Assembly: GCA_963843085.1 (NCBI GenBank)
Contig: CAWJJG010000011.1
Span: 1,116,001-1,180,000, forward strand
DNA: 64,000 bases
Source of the DNA: DASUPK01 sp963843085
GTDB taxonomy: Bacteria > Actinomycetota > Thermoleophilia > Solirubrobacterales > 70-9
Reading direction: 5' to 3'
Position 1 is the first letter of the stretch. Every line of letters begins with the position of its first letter. The position numbers and the translations under genes are program-made. Of this stretch, positions 50,368 to 58,733 are shown in pieces. The notes beneath the pieces were generated by a model. That model saw only the letters and a list, made by a program, of their open reading frames with translations, had not been told where the DNA came from and searched no databases.

Positions 50368-50859
50368 CTATTTCATGCTCATGCAGAGCGCGTACGCGAT
50401 TGCTGTCGTATTGCCGCTGTTCCCGGCCGGGTTGGCGTAATCGACCTGCATGGCGGTGGGCGTGGCGCCGTCCGGCGCGTTCGCGCCGCCGGCCAGCACT
50501 GGGCGCAGGCTCATGAACTGGATGTCCGACGTTTGATCCGAGGTCAGCCCGCCGCCACCCACGGCCACCTCTCCGGGATGACAGTCTGCCCGCGGGATCG
50601 CGTTGCTTCCGTCGTTCAGCGGCAGGGAGGCTGACCGCACGACCACCGTCGGTGTCCTTACCGCTCCGGCGGCGAGCTTGGAGGCGCTCACCGCGGCGTT
50701 TGCGAGCTTCGCCTCGGTGACGGCACCGTTCTTGATGTTTCTGGTCTTCACCGCGTTCTTGCCGAGATGGAACGCGTAGGCGCTGCCGCCCAGGGCAACG
50801 AAGAGCGCCAGCAGCGCCACCACGTTGGCGAACGTGAGCTTGCCTTGGATGAACCGCAT
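50368..50859 (-). CDS. Small exported protein of a lineage-typical repeat family
   Basis: 163 residues. N-terminus MRFIQGKLTFANVVALLALF is a signal/anchor segment that I associate with a large family in Thermoleophilia. It is followed by short repeats rich in N-A-V/K (LGKNAVKTRNIKNGAVTEAKLANAAVSASKLAAGAV) and a globular C-terminal part with cysteines (ADCHPGEVAVGGGG and ALCMSMK). Function unknown; probably on the cell surface. AGGGAGG lies just before the ATG. It is followed by the phosphorylase gene 18 bases away, probably a separate transcript. Confidence 0.82.
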   Translation of the reverse strand: MRFIQGKLTFANVVALLALFVALGGSAYAFHLGKNAVKTRNIKNGAVTEAKLANAAVSASKLAAGAVRTPTVVVRSASLPLNDGSNAIPRADCHPGEVAVGGGGLTSDQTSDIQFMSLRPVLAGGANAPDGATPTAMQVDYANPAGNSGNTTAIAYALCMSMK

Positions 50860-50909
50860 GAGAACCTCCCTGGAGTCGAGTACGAAGGTGCTCCCACCCT
50901 ATCCGGGGC

Positions 50910-51983
50910 CTAGGTCCTGATGTGGATCACGTCGCCATCGGCGACGACGTAGTCGCGGCCCTCGATCCGCAGCGTGCCCCGTTCCCGGGCGGCCGCATAG
51001 CCGCCGGCGTCGAGCAGCTCGTCCCACGCGATCACCTCCGCGCGAACGAACGCCTTCTGGATGTCCCCGTGGACGCGGCCGGCCGCGTCCCATGCGCTCC
51101 CGCCACGATTCAGCGTGTGCGCCTGGGCGGGCTTGTCCGTGTCAGCCGTGAAGAAGCTCTCCAGCTGAAGCAGCTCGAAGGCGGCGCGAATCAGGCGCTC
51201 GAGGCCTGACCGCTCGATCCCCAGCTCGCTCCGCATCTCCTCCGCCTCCTGATCATCGAGCTCGCGGAGATCCGCTTCGATCCGAGCCGAGATCACGACC
51301 ACCTGCGCGTCCATCCCCTCCGCGTGCGCTAGCAGCTCCGGGGGCGCCTCCGTCTCGCCCTCGTCCACGTTCACGACGTAGAGCGTGGGCTTGCCGGTCA
51401 GCGGCGAGAGGTTCCGCAGCGCATCGGGGGCGGCGTCGGGCACCGGAATCTCGCGCGCGGGCCGGCCGCCCTCGAGCGCCGCCACCACCTGCTCGAGCCA
51501 CTCGCGCTCGGCGATCACCGCCGCCGCGCCGCCCCGGGCCTGTTTGGTGACCCGCTCGAGGCGGCGCTCCGCGCTCTCCAGGTCGGCGGCGAGCAGCTCG
51601 GTCTCGATCAGCTCGGCGTCGGCGACGGGATCGACGCGCCCCTCGGGGTGGGCGACGGCGCTCGAGCCGTGCGCACGAATCACGTGGCAGATCGCGTCGG
51701 TCTCCCGGATCGAAGCGAGGAACTGATTGCCCAGGCCCTCGCCCTGCGAAGCGCCCTTGACCAGGCCGGCGATGTCGTGGAAGTCGATGGTCTCGTGAAC
51801 CGTCTCCGAGGCGCCAAGCATCTCCGCGATCCGGTCCAGCCGCTCGTCCGGGACGCCGACCACCGCGACGTTCGGCTCCACCGTCGTGAACGGATAGTCG
51901 CCCGTCTCGGCGCCGGCGGCGGTCAGCGCGTTGAACAGCGTCGACTTGCCCGCATTGGGCATTCCCACGATCCCGATCTTCAT
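50910..51983 (-). CDS. ychF: YchF/OLA1-family GTP/ATP-binding protein
   Basis: 357 residues. The P-loop is GIVGMPNAGKSTLFNALTAAG, with DIAGLVKGASQGEGLGNQFLA (G3) and VVNVDEGE as the NxxE version of G4 that gives ATP preference. The C-terminal TGS domain ends IEGRDYVVADGDVIHIRT. YchF is an Obg-family ATPase linked to ribosomes and oxidative stress. It lies 11 bases after the PAP2 gene on the same strand. Confidence 0.97.
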   Translation of the reverse strand: MKIGIVGMPNAGKSTLFNALTAAGAETGDYPFTTVEPNVAVVGVPDERLDRIAEMLGASETVHETIDFHDIAGLVKGASQGEGLGNQFLASIRETDAICHVIRAHGSSAVAHPEGRVDPVADAELIETELLAADLESAERRLERVTKQARGGAAAVIAEREWLEQVVAALEGGRPAREIPVPDAAPDALRNLSPLTGKPTLYVVNVDEGETEAPPELLAHAEGMDAQVVVISARIEADLRELDDQEAEEMRSELGIERSGLERLIRAAFELLQLESFFTADTDKPAQAHTLNRGGSAWDAAGRVHGDIQKAFVRAEVIAWDELLDAGGYAAARERGTLRIEGRDYVVADGDVIHIRT

Positions 51984-51994
51984 CGAGGGAGCAC

Positions 51995-52486
51995 TTAGAG
52001 AGGAACGATCAGGCCCAGGCCGACGCCGATGATGGCGCCGGCGAGCACGTCGGAGGGATAGTGCATGCCGAGATAGGGACGACAGACCGCGATCGCCCCG
52101 GCCAGGACGAAGAGGAACGCCGCCTCCGGCGCGATCCTGGTCATCGCCGTCGCGCAGGCGAACGAGGAGGTGGCGTGCGCCGAGGGGAAGCTGAGCGAGC
52201 TGGGGGCCCCTCCCAGCGGCGGGAGGCCCTCGAGCACCGGCCGCTGCCGGCGGACGACCAGCTTGATCGCGAAGTTGAGGCCGATCGCGACCGGGCCGAG
52301 GAATCCCGCGACGACCCAGTCCTCGCCGTTGTCAGGGTCGATGAAGGCCATCGCGACCCCGATCGCGAACCAGACCGCGCCGTACTCGCCGAGCTTGCCC
52401 AGCGCCCTGCCGACCGCCTCGGCCGGCGGGTTGTGAAAGCGGGTGCGCATCCCGTAGAGGACTCGGCTGTCGAGGCGCTGGAACAC
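51995..52486 (-). CDS. PAP2-family phosphatase
   Basis: 163 residues from GTG 52486 (upstream in-frame codons cross into the divergent gene region). The three PAP2 motifs are KLVVRRQRPVLEG, SFPSAHATSSFACATA and RPYLGMHYPSDVLAGAI. There are about four to five transmembrane segments. The family removes phosphate from lipid phosphates, e.g. undecaprenyl pyrophosphate or phosphatidic acid. Co-directional with ychF. Confidence 0.9.
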   Translation of the reverse strand: MFQRLDSRVLYGMRTRFHNPPAEAVGRALGKLGEYGAVWFAIGVAMAFIDPDNGEDWVVAGFLGPVAIGLNFAIKLVVRRQRPVLEGLPPLGGAPSSLSFPSAHATSSFACATAMTRIAPEAAFLFVLAGAIAVCRPYLGMHYPSDVLAGAIIGVGLGLIVPL

Positions 52487-52557
52487 CGGCGCAGAATACG
52501 GTTCGGCGATGCGCTCCGGACGCCGAGCCGCTCCGCACCTCCGGGAGAATCGGGCGA

Positions 52558-53547
52558 GTGGCTGAGACTGCGAACAGGGTGATGGTCCCCGGCTACCGGC
52601 ACGTGCCGGGGCACCACTGCGGGTCGACGGCGCTCCGGAACCTGCTCGGCTTCCACGGAGTCGAGATCTCCGAGGAGATGGCGTTCGGATTGGGCGCGGG
52701 CGCCTGCTTCTACTACGTGGTCCTGGACGAGCACTCACCCACCCGCTTCACCAACGGCCGGGCCGCCCGGCTGGAGGAGAACTTCCTGGAGCTGACCGAG
52801 GTGCCGCTGCGGCTGCGGACCCAGAAGGACCCCGAGGCCTCCTGGGCGATGGCGAAGGAGGACGTCAATGCCGGCCGCCCGGCACTGCTGCTCACTGACC
52901 TCTACTACCTCGACCACTACGGGCGCTCGGCCCACTTCCCGGGACACGCGGTGGTCCTGGCCGGCTACGACGACGAGCTCGCCTGGCTCTCCGACACCTC
53001 CTTCGAGGACCTGCAGACCACCTCGCTCGAGAGCCTGAGGGAGGCGCGACACTCCCAGCAGCCGATCTTCCCGCTGGAGGGTCACGCAATCGACCTGCCC
53101 GAGGGAGTCGAGCTCAGCCGCGACGACCTGCTCGCCCACGCGCCGAAGGCGATCGCCCGGGCCGCCGGCCAGATGCTGGAGCCGCCGCTGGGCGACTTCG
53201 AGGGCCTGCCGGCGCTCCGGAAGTTCGCGGCCGAGGTCGGCGACTGGCCTGAGACCGCCGAGGATTGGCAGTGGTGTGCGCGATTCCTGTACCAGGTGAT
53301 CGAGCGCCGCGGGACCGGCGGCGGCAACTTCCGGAAGATGTACTCGCGCTTCCTCGAGGAGGCCGGCTGCGCAGAGGCGGCAATGGCCCGCGAGGCTTCG
53401 GACGCTTGGAGCGATCTCGCGATCTCAGCGCGGACGGCGAGTGAGCCCGAGGACGCCGACCCGGAGCAGTGGCGCGCACTGTCGGCCGAGGCGGTCAGGG
53501 TGCTCGAGGCCGAGGAGCGACTCTGGGCCGCTCTCGCGAATTCGTAG
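52558..53547 (+). CDS. BtrH N-terminal domain / DUF4872 protein
   Basis: 329 residues from GTG. The opening VPGYRHVPGHHCGSTALRNLLGFHGVEISEEMAFGLGAGACFYY is typical of BtrH-like N-terminal domains, a papain-fold acyltransferase group with Cys21 in the HCGSTA motif. The His/Asp side is likely FPGHAVVLAGYDDELAWLSD. The C-terminal half (EAGCAEAAMAREASDAWSDLA...) is helical and resembles DUF4872. BtrH transfers an acyl group in butirosin biosynthesis; here no biosynthetic cluster is nearby. Function uncertain. Divergent from the PAP2 gene, 71 bases away. Confidence 0.82.
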   Translation: MAETANRVMVPGYRHVPGHHCGSTALRNLLGFHGVEISEEMAFGLGAGACFYYVVLDEHSPTRFTNGRAARLEENFLELTEVPLRLRTQKDPEASWAMAKEDVNAGRPALLLTDLYYLDHYGRSAHFPGHAVVLAGYDDELAWLSDTSFEDLQTTSLESLREARHSQQPIFPLEGHAIDLPEGVELSRDDLLAHAPKAIARAAGQMLEPPLGDFEGLPALRKFAAEVGDWPETAEDWQWCARFLYQVIERRGTGGGNFRKMYSRFLEEAGCAEAAMAREASDAWSDLAISARTASEPEDADPEQWRALSAEAVRVLEAEERLWAALANS

Positions 53548-53611
53548 ACGCAGATCAATTCGGTGGTCCACACGGGTGTGTGCAGGGAGTCCGTTTGGCA
53601 CGCTCGGATCG

Positions 53612-54691
53612 ATGGACTTGCGTGTTCGAGAGGCGATGAAGCGTTCGCTGGCCGTCCCGCTCGGTTTGCTGCTCGCCGTAGTGCTGGTCGCTGTGACCCA
53701 TGCGGCCGACCAGAGAACTGCCGGCGCACGGGCGGACACGGCGACGCCCGGCGAGTTCCTGGTGACCGGCCAATCAGCGATCTTCGATCCCGGCACGGGA
53801 CAGGTCTCGTTCAAGCTGATCTTCAACCGGCCGCCGGACTTCCAGACGGTCGACTCGATCGGACGCCCGGCGGATGCGTTCCAGTACCAGGTCATCGGCA
53901 ATCCGGGCCTGCTCTATCCGCGCAACTACGACTCGATCATCCGCGGCGATGAGCTCAGTCTCGACCCGAGCATGCTGCGGATCAGGAACGCGTACCCCTC
54001 GGATCCGAGCGATCCGGACGCCCACGGATGGGGAAGCATCCGCGGAAAGGTGCCCTACCAGCTCGACGGGAACGTGCTCACGTTCTCCACGCCCCTCGGC
54101 ATGATCAGCGACCACAGCACCGACGGCCTCTTCTCCTATCTACTCGACATCGTTCAGTACGGCGGGTCCACGCAGATCTTCAACCCGCTGCAGTCCATCA
54201 TTAGACCGGACTGCCTGGGGCAGCCGGCGACGATCGTCGGGACCGACAGCCACGCTCACACCCCGCCCGCCTTCAATGACGAGCTCAGCGGGGATGACCA
54301 GCTCACCGGGACGCCCGGTCGGGACGTGATCGTCGGGCTCGGGGGCAAGGATCGGATCGCCGGCCTGGGCGGGAACGACTTGATCTGCAGTGGGGCGGGC
54401 AAGGACGACGTACAGGGCGGGAAGGGCAACGACACCCTGAAGGGACGCAAGGGCAAGGACGTGCTGCACGGCCAGTCGGGGAACGACGTCCTCAAGGGCG
54501 GTGACGGCGCCGACGTCCTCAAGGGCGGCAAGGGCAAGGACAGGCTCTACGGCGAGAAGGGGAACGACAAGCTCAACGGCGGCCCCGGGAAGGACAAGCT
54601 CAACGGCGGCCCCGGGAAGGACAAGCTCAACGGCGGCCCCGGGAAGGACAAGCTCAACGGCGGCCCCGGGAAGGACACTGTCGCAAAGTAG
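53612..54691 (+). CDS. Exported protein with RTX-like calcium-binding nonapeptide repeats
   Basis: 359 residues from ATG 53612 (ATG 53636 possible). The signal peptide is KRSLAVPLGLLLAVVLVAVTHA. Residues about 45-220 are a domain I do not recognise (GEFLVTGQSAIFDPGTGQVSFKLIFN...). From about 235 the sequence turns into RTX-type nonapeptides (DVIVGLGGKDRIAGLGGNDLICSG, then GKGNDTLKG, HGQSGNDVL, GKGKDRLYG), ending with four identical NGGPGKDKL units. Lysine is abundant where classical RTX has acidic or small residues. Probably secreted and Ca2+-stabilised. Confidence 0.88.
   Translation: MDLRVREAMKRSLAVPLGLLLAVVLVAVTHAADQRTAGARADTATPGEFLVTGQSAIFDPGTGQVSFKLIFNRPPDFQTVDSIGRPADAFQYQVIGNPGLLYPRNYDSIIRGDELSLDPSMLRIRNAYPSDPSDPDAHGWGSIRGKVPYQLDGNVLTFSTPLGMISDHSTDGLFSYLLDIVQYGGSTQIFNPLQSIIRPDCLGQPATIVGTDSHAHTPPAFNDELSGDDQLTGTPGRDVIVGLGGKDRIAGLGGNDLICSGAGKDDVQGGKGNDTLKGRKGKDVLHGQSGNDVLKGGDGADVLKGGKGKDRLYGEKGNDKLNGGPGKDKLNGGPGKDKLNGGPGKDKLNGGPGKDTVAK
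54566..54673 (+). repeat. Four perfect 27-bp tandem repeats (RTX units)
   Basis: Units start at 54566, 54593, 54620 and 54647, each beginning GACAAGCTCAACGG and ending CCCCGGGAAG. They are identical base for base, so the array expanded or was homogenised recently. It codes for four copies of DKLNGGPGK. Confidence 0.95.
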
Positions 54692-54709
54692 GCGGCGAGT
54701 GCGGCCGAG

Positions 54710-54928
54710 CTAGCCGCCGAAGCCGATCTTTGACGGCGTGGTGGCGCTGCGGATGAAGACGACCTGGCGCAGGTCGATCGAGACCATGCCCTCCTCGGCG
54801 TCGAGGTCGAGCCAGCCATCCGCCTTCTCCAGCGCCTTGCGCAGGTCCTTGAGCTTGCCGTCGTCGATCCTGACCTCGACGACCTGTCCTCCCGAGAACC
54901 CGATCGAAACTCGCTCTGCCGATGTCAT
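54710..54928 (-). CDS. Small conserved-looking protein after methylmalonyl-CoA epimerase
   Basis: 72 residues from ATG 54928, which overlaps the upstream stop by one base (TGATG). Sequence MTSAERVSIGFSGGQVVEVRIDDGKLKDLRKALEKADGWLDLDAEEGMVSIDLRQVVFIRSA resembles the actinobacterial DUF3107 layout (N-terminal strand, one helix, two strands ending with a conserved GFG), but I am not certain of the family. Function unknown. Last gene of the chrA-to-epimerase minus-strand unit. Confidence 0.7.
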   Translation of the reverse strand: MTSAERVSIGFSGGQVVEVRIDDGKLKDLRKALEKADGWLDLDAEEGMVSIDLRQVVFIRSATTPSKIGFGG

Positions 54929-55338
54929 CAATGCTCCTTGGCCGGTTCGACGATTTCTGTCAGCACCCCGCCGGTCGAGCGCGGGTGCAGAAACGCAACG
55001 CGAGAGTTGCGGATACCCACTCTAGCCTCTGAGTCGATCAGCTCGACTCCCGCCTCCTTGAGCTGGCCGAGCACCTTGTCGATGTCGTCGACGGCGTAGG
55101 CGACGTGGTGCAGGCCGGGCCCGCGCTTCTCCAGATACTTGCCCACCGGCGTCTCCGGCCCGAGGGGGCGCAGCAGCTCGACGTGACCGTCGCCGACGTC
55201 GAGCAGCGCCGCCTCGACGCCCTGGGACTCCACCGTTTCGCGGTGCGCCAGCGGCATGCCGAGGGTGTTCTCGTAGAGCGCGAGGGCTCCCTCGAGGTCG
55301 TCGGTCGCTACGCCGATGTGGTCGATCCTGCCGAGCAC
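54928..55338 (-). CDS. Methylmalonyl-CoA epimerase
   Basis: 136 residues from GTG. LGRIDHIGVATDDLEGALALYENTLGMPL, ESQGVEAALLDVGDGHVELLRPLGPETPVGKYLEKRGPGLHHVAYAVDDI and RVAFLHPRSTGGVLTEIVEP are the family blocks, with metal ligands His (IDHIG), His (LHHVAY) and Glu (LTEIVE). It interconverts (R)- and (S)-methylmalonyl-CoA in propionyl-CoA catabolism or odd-chain degradation. The mutase and carboxylase are not in this window. Confidence 0.94.
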   Translation of the reverse strand: MLGRIDHIGVATDDLEGALALYENTLGMPLAHRETVESQGVEAALLDVGDGHVELLRPLGPETPVGKYLEKRGPGLHHVAYAVDDIDKVLGQLKEAGVELIDSEARVGIRNSRVAFLHPRSTGGVLTEIVEPAKEH

Positions 55339-55350
55339 GGGCGCTGCAGT

Positions 55351-56223
55351 CTACGTAGCGGGGAGCGGATCCTCCGGCCTGGCCTCGCCGTCGGCCTCCT
55401 GTTCGACACGCAGGATCTCGCGCAGTGCCGTGACGCTGACCTCGAGCTGCTCGGGCGTCGGCTCCTTGGTGGCGATCAGGCGCTGGATCTCGTGGCCGGG
55501 CCGATGGAAGGCGCGGGCTGCCGCGCTCGACGGGTTGCGCTCGCTCCAGGCGAACATCTCCGCGGCCAGCGAGGCGCTCGCGACGCCCACAGCCGCGCGG
55601 GCCACCGGGCCCGGGTTCTCGAGAGCTCGCTCTAGCAGCAGCTGCCCGGCGGCCGACAGCACGAGCATGGGCGCGACCAGGTTGGAGCCGCAGCGCTCGT
55701 GCTCCTTGGTGGCTGACGCCGGGTCATCGGACCCGGCCTCATAGGCGCCGATCGCCTTGTGCTCGGCGCCGTGGTAGGCGGCGAGGTTGCGGTCGCTGAG
55801 CGCGACCATCGCGGGGGCGAGTCCCAGGGCAGCCTGGACCAGCTCCGCCGAGGCACTCGCCTTCCGCCGCCGCAGGGCTCGGCTGGCGCTGGAGGCGATG
55901 AACATCGCGGCGATCACCCGAACGTCCTCGAAGGGCAGCCGCGCGGCGCGGAGCTTCAGGCGGACAGTGGGGATGAGCAGGAAGGCCTCGGCGAGCCGCA
56001 GCGGCCCGCGCAGCAGCGGCACCCGGACGGCCAGCTCCGGCGCCAGAGCGGGCTTCGGACCGGAGGCGACTTGGATCTCGCCGTTCTGGTCCCGCGCGGC
56101 CGCCGCCCAGGAGGTCGGGCCGTGGATCAGCAGCCCGTTCCGCAGGGCCATCCCGCCGAGGCGGAGGACGTATTCCTCCTCCGGCGGCTGGGCAGCCGCC
56201 CGGTTGCCGTTCGTCTCGCTCAT
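55351..56223 (-). CDS. DUF1385 family protein
   Basis: 290 residues. GGMALRNGLLIHGPTSWAAAARDQNG is the DUF1385 N-terminal signature, and AAYHGAEHKAIGAYEAG plus KEHERCGSNLVAPMLVLSAAG the second block. Hydrophobic helices suggest membrane association. The family is widespread but of unknown function. Its ATG overlaps the stop of the M20 peptidase gene (ATGA), so the two are co-translated. Confidence 0.92.
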   Translation of the reverse strand: MSETNGNRAAAQPPEEEYVLRLGGMALRNGLLIHGPTSWAAAARDQNGEIQVASGPKPALAPELAVRVPLLRGPLRLAEAFLLIPTVRLKLRAARLPFEDVRVIAAMFIASSASRALRRRKASASAELVQAALGLAPAMVALSDRNLAAYHGAEHKAIGAYEAGSDDPASATKEHERCGSNLVAPMLVLSAAGQLLLERALENPGPVARAAVGVASASLAAEMFAWSERNPSSAAARAFHRPGHEIQRLIATKEPTPEQLEVSVTALREILRVEQEADGEARPEDPLPAT

Positions 56224-57560
56224 CCGAGCATCCTCTGCGGCAGGTCGTAGAAGAAGCCGGCCGACAGCTCGACGTCCGCGACCGGGATGCGCTCGTCGGC
56301 ACCGTGGATCAGCGGGGCGGCGCGCAGCAGGTCGATCTCCCGATGCGGGCAGAAGCCGTAGACGACGGCATCCGGGAAGGCGGCGCGGAAGGGATTGCTG
56401 TCGCTGAAGCCGGGCATCACAGTCGGCGCAATCCCGGCGCCCGGATCGGCGTCGGCGAGCCAGCCGCGGATCGCGTCGGACAGCGGGGTGTCCATGGGCG
56501 AGCTCGAGCCGACCACCGCCTCGCTGAACTCGACCTCGTAGTCGCCCTCTCCGATCAGGGCGGCCAGTTGGCGAAGGGCGTCGTCCTTGCCCTGGCCGGG
56601 CGGCACGCGGCAGTCGATCAGGGCCTCCGCCTCGGAGGGGATCACGTTCGCCTTCTTGCCGGCCTGCGCCCTGGTGGGCGTGAGCGTGACGCCGAGCATC
56701 GGCTCGACCAGGAAGTCGGCAAGCAGCGGCTGCTCGGCGCGCAGGCGCTCGAGCCCAGCCCGCACGCCCTCCTCCCCGGGGAACGGCTCGCCGAAGAGAG
56801 CCTCGAGCATCGCCTCCCCGACATCGGTCGGCTCTGGCGGCGGCTGCTCGGAGAGCGCGGCGAGATAACCGGAGAGCTTGAGCAGCGCGTTGTCGCCGAT
56901 CCGCGGCAGGGACGCGTGCCCCGCCTCGCCGCTCGTTCGCAGCTTCATCCGGAAGATCCCCTTCTCGCCGACGCTGAGCGTGTAGAGCCGCCGGCCGGCG
57001 AACTCCACCACGTTGCCGCCGCCCTCGTTGACGACGAAGTCGCTGCGCACCTTGTCCGGGTGCTGCTCGCAGAGCCAGAACGCGCCGAGGCCGCCTCCGA
57101 CCTCCTCGTCGGCGGTGATCACCAGCTGCAGATCGCCAGACGAGGGCCGCCAGCCGGTCTCGGCCAGCGTGGCGGCGGCGGCGACTTCGGCCGCGACCTG
57201 CCCCTTCATGTCAAGAGCGCCGCGTCCGCGCACCCAGCCCTCCGCGACGTCGCCGGCCCAGGGATCGAAGCTCCACTCCTCCGGGTCGGCGCGAACCGTG
57301 TCGACGTGTCCGAGGAAGGTGAGAGTGGGCCCGTCGCCAGCCCCTCGCAGCCGGGCGACCAGGTTGGGTCGGCCGGGTTCCGCGGAGAGCTGCTCGCACT
57401 CGAATCCGGCATCGGTCAGGACCGCGTGCAGGTGATCCTGGACCGGTCCCTCGTTGCCCGGCGGGTTGACGGTGTCGGTCTGGATCAGCCGGCCGAGCAG
57501 CTCGACCGCCCGAGGGCCGAGGCCCTGGGGCACGGCGGCCGTTGCGGTGCCCTCCTCCAT
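56220..57560 (-). CDS. M20-family peptidase/deacylase (ArgE/DapE-like)
   Basis: 446 residues. Metal-binding motifs: FLGHVDTVRADPEEW (first His/Asp), GRGALDMKGQVAAEVAAAATL, the catalytic ITADEEVGGGLGAFWL, and PGFSDSNPFRAAFPDAVVYGFCPH. The dimerisation domain starts around VGEKGIFRMKLRTSGEAGHASLPRIGDNA. It hydrolyses N-acyl amino acids, di- or tripeptides; exact substrate open. Stop overlaps the next start. Confidence 0.92.
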   Translation of the reverse strand: MEEGTATAAVPQGLGPRAVELLGRLIQTDTVNPPGNEGPVQDHLHAVLTDAGFECEQLSAEPGRPNLVARLRGAGDGPTLTFLGHVDTVRADPEEWSFDPWAGDVAEGWVRGRGALDMKGQVAAEVAAAATLAETGWRPSSGDLQLVITADEEVGGGLGAFWLCEQHPDKVRSDFVVNEGGGNVVEFAGRRLYTLSVGEKGIFRMKLRTSGEAGHASLPRIGDNALLKLSGYLAALSEQPPPEPTDVGEAMLEALFGEPFPGEEGVRAGLERLRAEQPLLADFLVEPMLGVTLTPTRAQAGKKANVIPSEAEALIDCRVPPGQGKDDALRQLAALIGEGDYEVEFSEAVVGSSSPMDTPLSDAIRGWLADADPGAGIAPTVMPGFSDSNPFRAAFPDAVVYGFCPHREIDLLRAAPLIHGADERIPVADVELSAGFFYDLPQRMLG

Positions 57561-57573
57561 CCGTTCAGCCTAG

Positions 57574-58722
57574 CTAGGGGAGTGGTGCACCGAGCAAAGC
57601 GAGTGCGGCGCCCACGCCGGCGGAGGCGACCAGCGTCTCGACCACGCCCCGGCGAGCGATCAGCAGGCTGGCCGCCGCGGCCGCGAGCACCGGGATCTGC
57701 CAGGTCTCGTCGATGCCGCCGGCCAGCGTCACCGCCGAGCCGAGGATCGCGCCGATCGCCGCGGGGCCGGCACCGTCCAGGAACGCACGGGCGCGGTCGT
57801 TCCGGCGAAACCGCTCGAAGCGCCCGCCGCCGAGGAGGATGAAGGTGAAGCTCGGGACGAACGCGACCGCCGCCGCGAGCAGCGCGCCGCCCACGCCGTG
57901 CGCCGCGTAGCCGACAGCCGCCACCGTCGCGACCACCGGCCCCGGGGTGACCTGCCCCAGGGCCACCGCGTTCAGGAACTGCGCGTCCGTCATCCAGTGG
58001 TAGACGTGGACGGCGTCCTGCTGCATCAGCGGGATGATCACGAAGCCCCCTCCGAAGGAGAGGGCACCGACCTTGAACGCAGTCCAGGCGAGCGCGCCTA
58101 TCCCACCGGTCGAGGCGGTTGCCAGCGGGAGTGGCCACCAGAAACCGGCGGTCTCGGCCGGGCGTCGGCGCCGCAAGACCTCGAGCAGGCCGCAGGCGAC
58201 CAGGACGAGGACGAGATAGGGGCCGATCGCGATCGCCGCCGCGACGCCTGCGAGCAGGTAGGCGAGCCAGCGAACCCGGTGCCCATGCCCCTCCATCGCG
58301 TGGCGGTAGCTCGGACCGAGCAGCTCGCTGCCGGCCCGAACGGCGACTGCTGCGACGGCGGCGCCCGCACCGGCCCCGGCGCCGCGGACCCAGTCCGGGG
58401 GCGCCGAGGAGAGAAAGAGGATCGACAGCGCGATCACCATCACGACCGCCGGGACGACGAACCCGAGCCCACCGACCACAGCGCCGAGCGGGCCGGCCAC
58501 CCGGTAGGCGCAGAAGATCGAGAGCTGGGTCGACGAGGGGCCGGGCAGCAGCGAGCAGGCGGCGTTGGCGTCCTCGAACGCGCGCGCGTCCATCCATCCG
58601 TTCTTCGCGACCACCAGCCGCCGCAGCAGGGTGACGTGCGCAGGCGGGCCCCCGAAGCCGGTCAATCCGATCCGCAGCCACTCCCTCGCGATCGTCCCGA
58701 GCGGCGCGGTGGGGCAGTTCAT
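57574..58722 (-). CDS. chrA: ChrA-type chromate transporter (two-domain)
   Basis: 382 residues, the length of bidomain CHR proteins. Both halves contain the family motifs: RIGLTGFGGPPAHVTLL and SLLPGPSSTQLSIFCAYRV in the N half, KVGALSFGGGFVIIPLMQ and LGQVTPGPVVATVAAVGY in the C half. It exports chromate by anion exchange; many such genes in soil actinobacteria have no proven role. The start is only 11 bases from the divergent rarA start, so promoters overlap coding sequence. Confidence 0.92.
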   Translation of the reverse strand: MNCPTAPLGTIAREWLRIGLTGFGGPPAHVTLLRRLVVAKNGWMDARAFEDANAACSLLPGPSSTQLSIFCAYRVAGPLGAVVGGLGFVVPAVVMVIALSILFLSSAPPDWVRGAGAGAGAAVAAVAVRAGSELLGPSYRHAMEGHGHRVRWLAYLLAGVAAAIAIGPYLVLVLVACGLLEVLRRRRPAETAGFWWPLPLATASTGGIGALAWTAFKVGALSFGGGFVIIPLMQQDAVHVYHWMTDAQFLNAVALGQVTPGPVVATVAAVGYAAHGVGGALLAAAVAFVPSFTFILLGGGRFERFRRNDRARAFLDGAGPAAIGAILGSAVTLAGGIDETWQIPVLAAAAASLLIARRGVVETLVASAGVGAALALLGAPLP

Positions 58723-58733
58723 ACTGCGGCAGC

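Noticed and set aside
54566..54673. CRISPR array at the 27-bp repeats
   Set aside because: Units are directly adjacent without spacers and lie inside a coding frame encoding RTX repeats; no cas genes are near.
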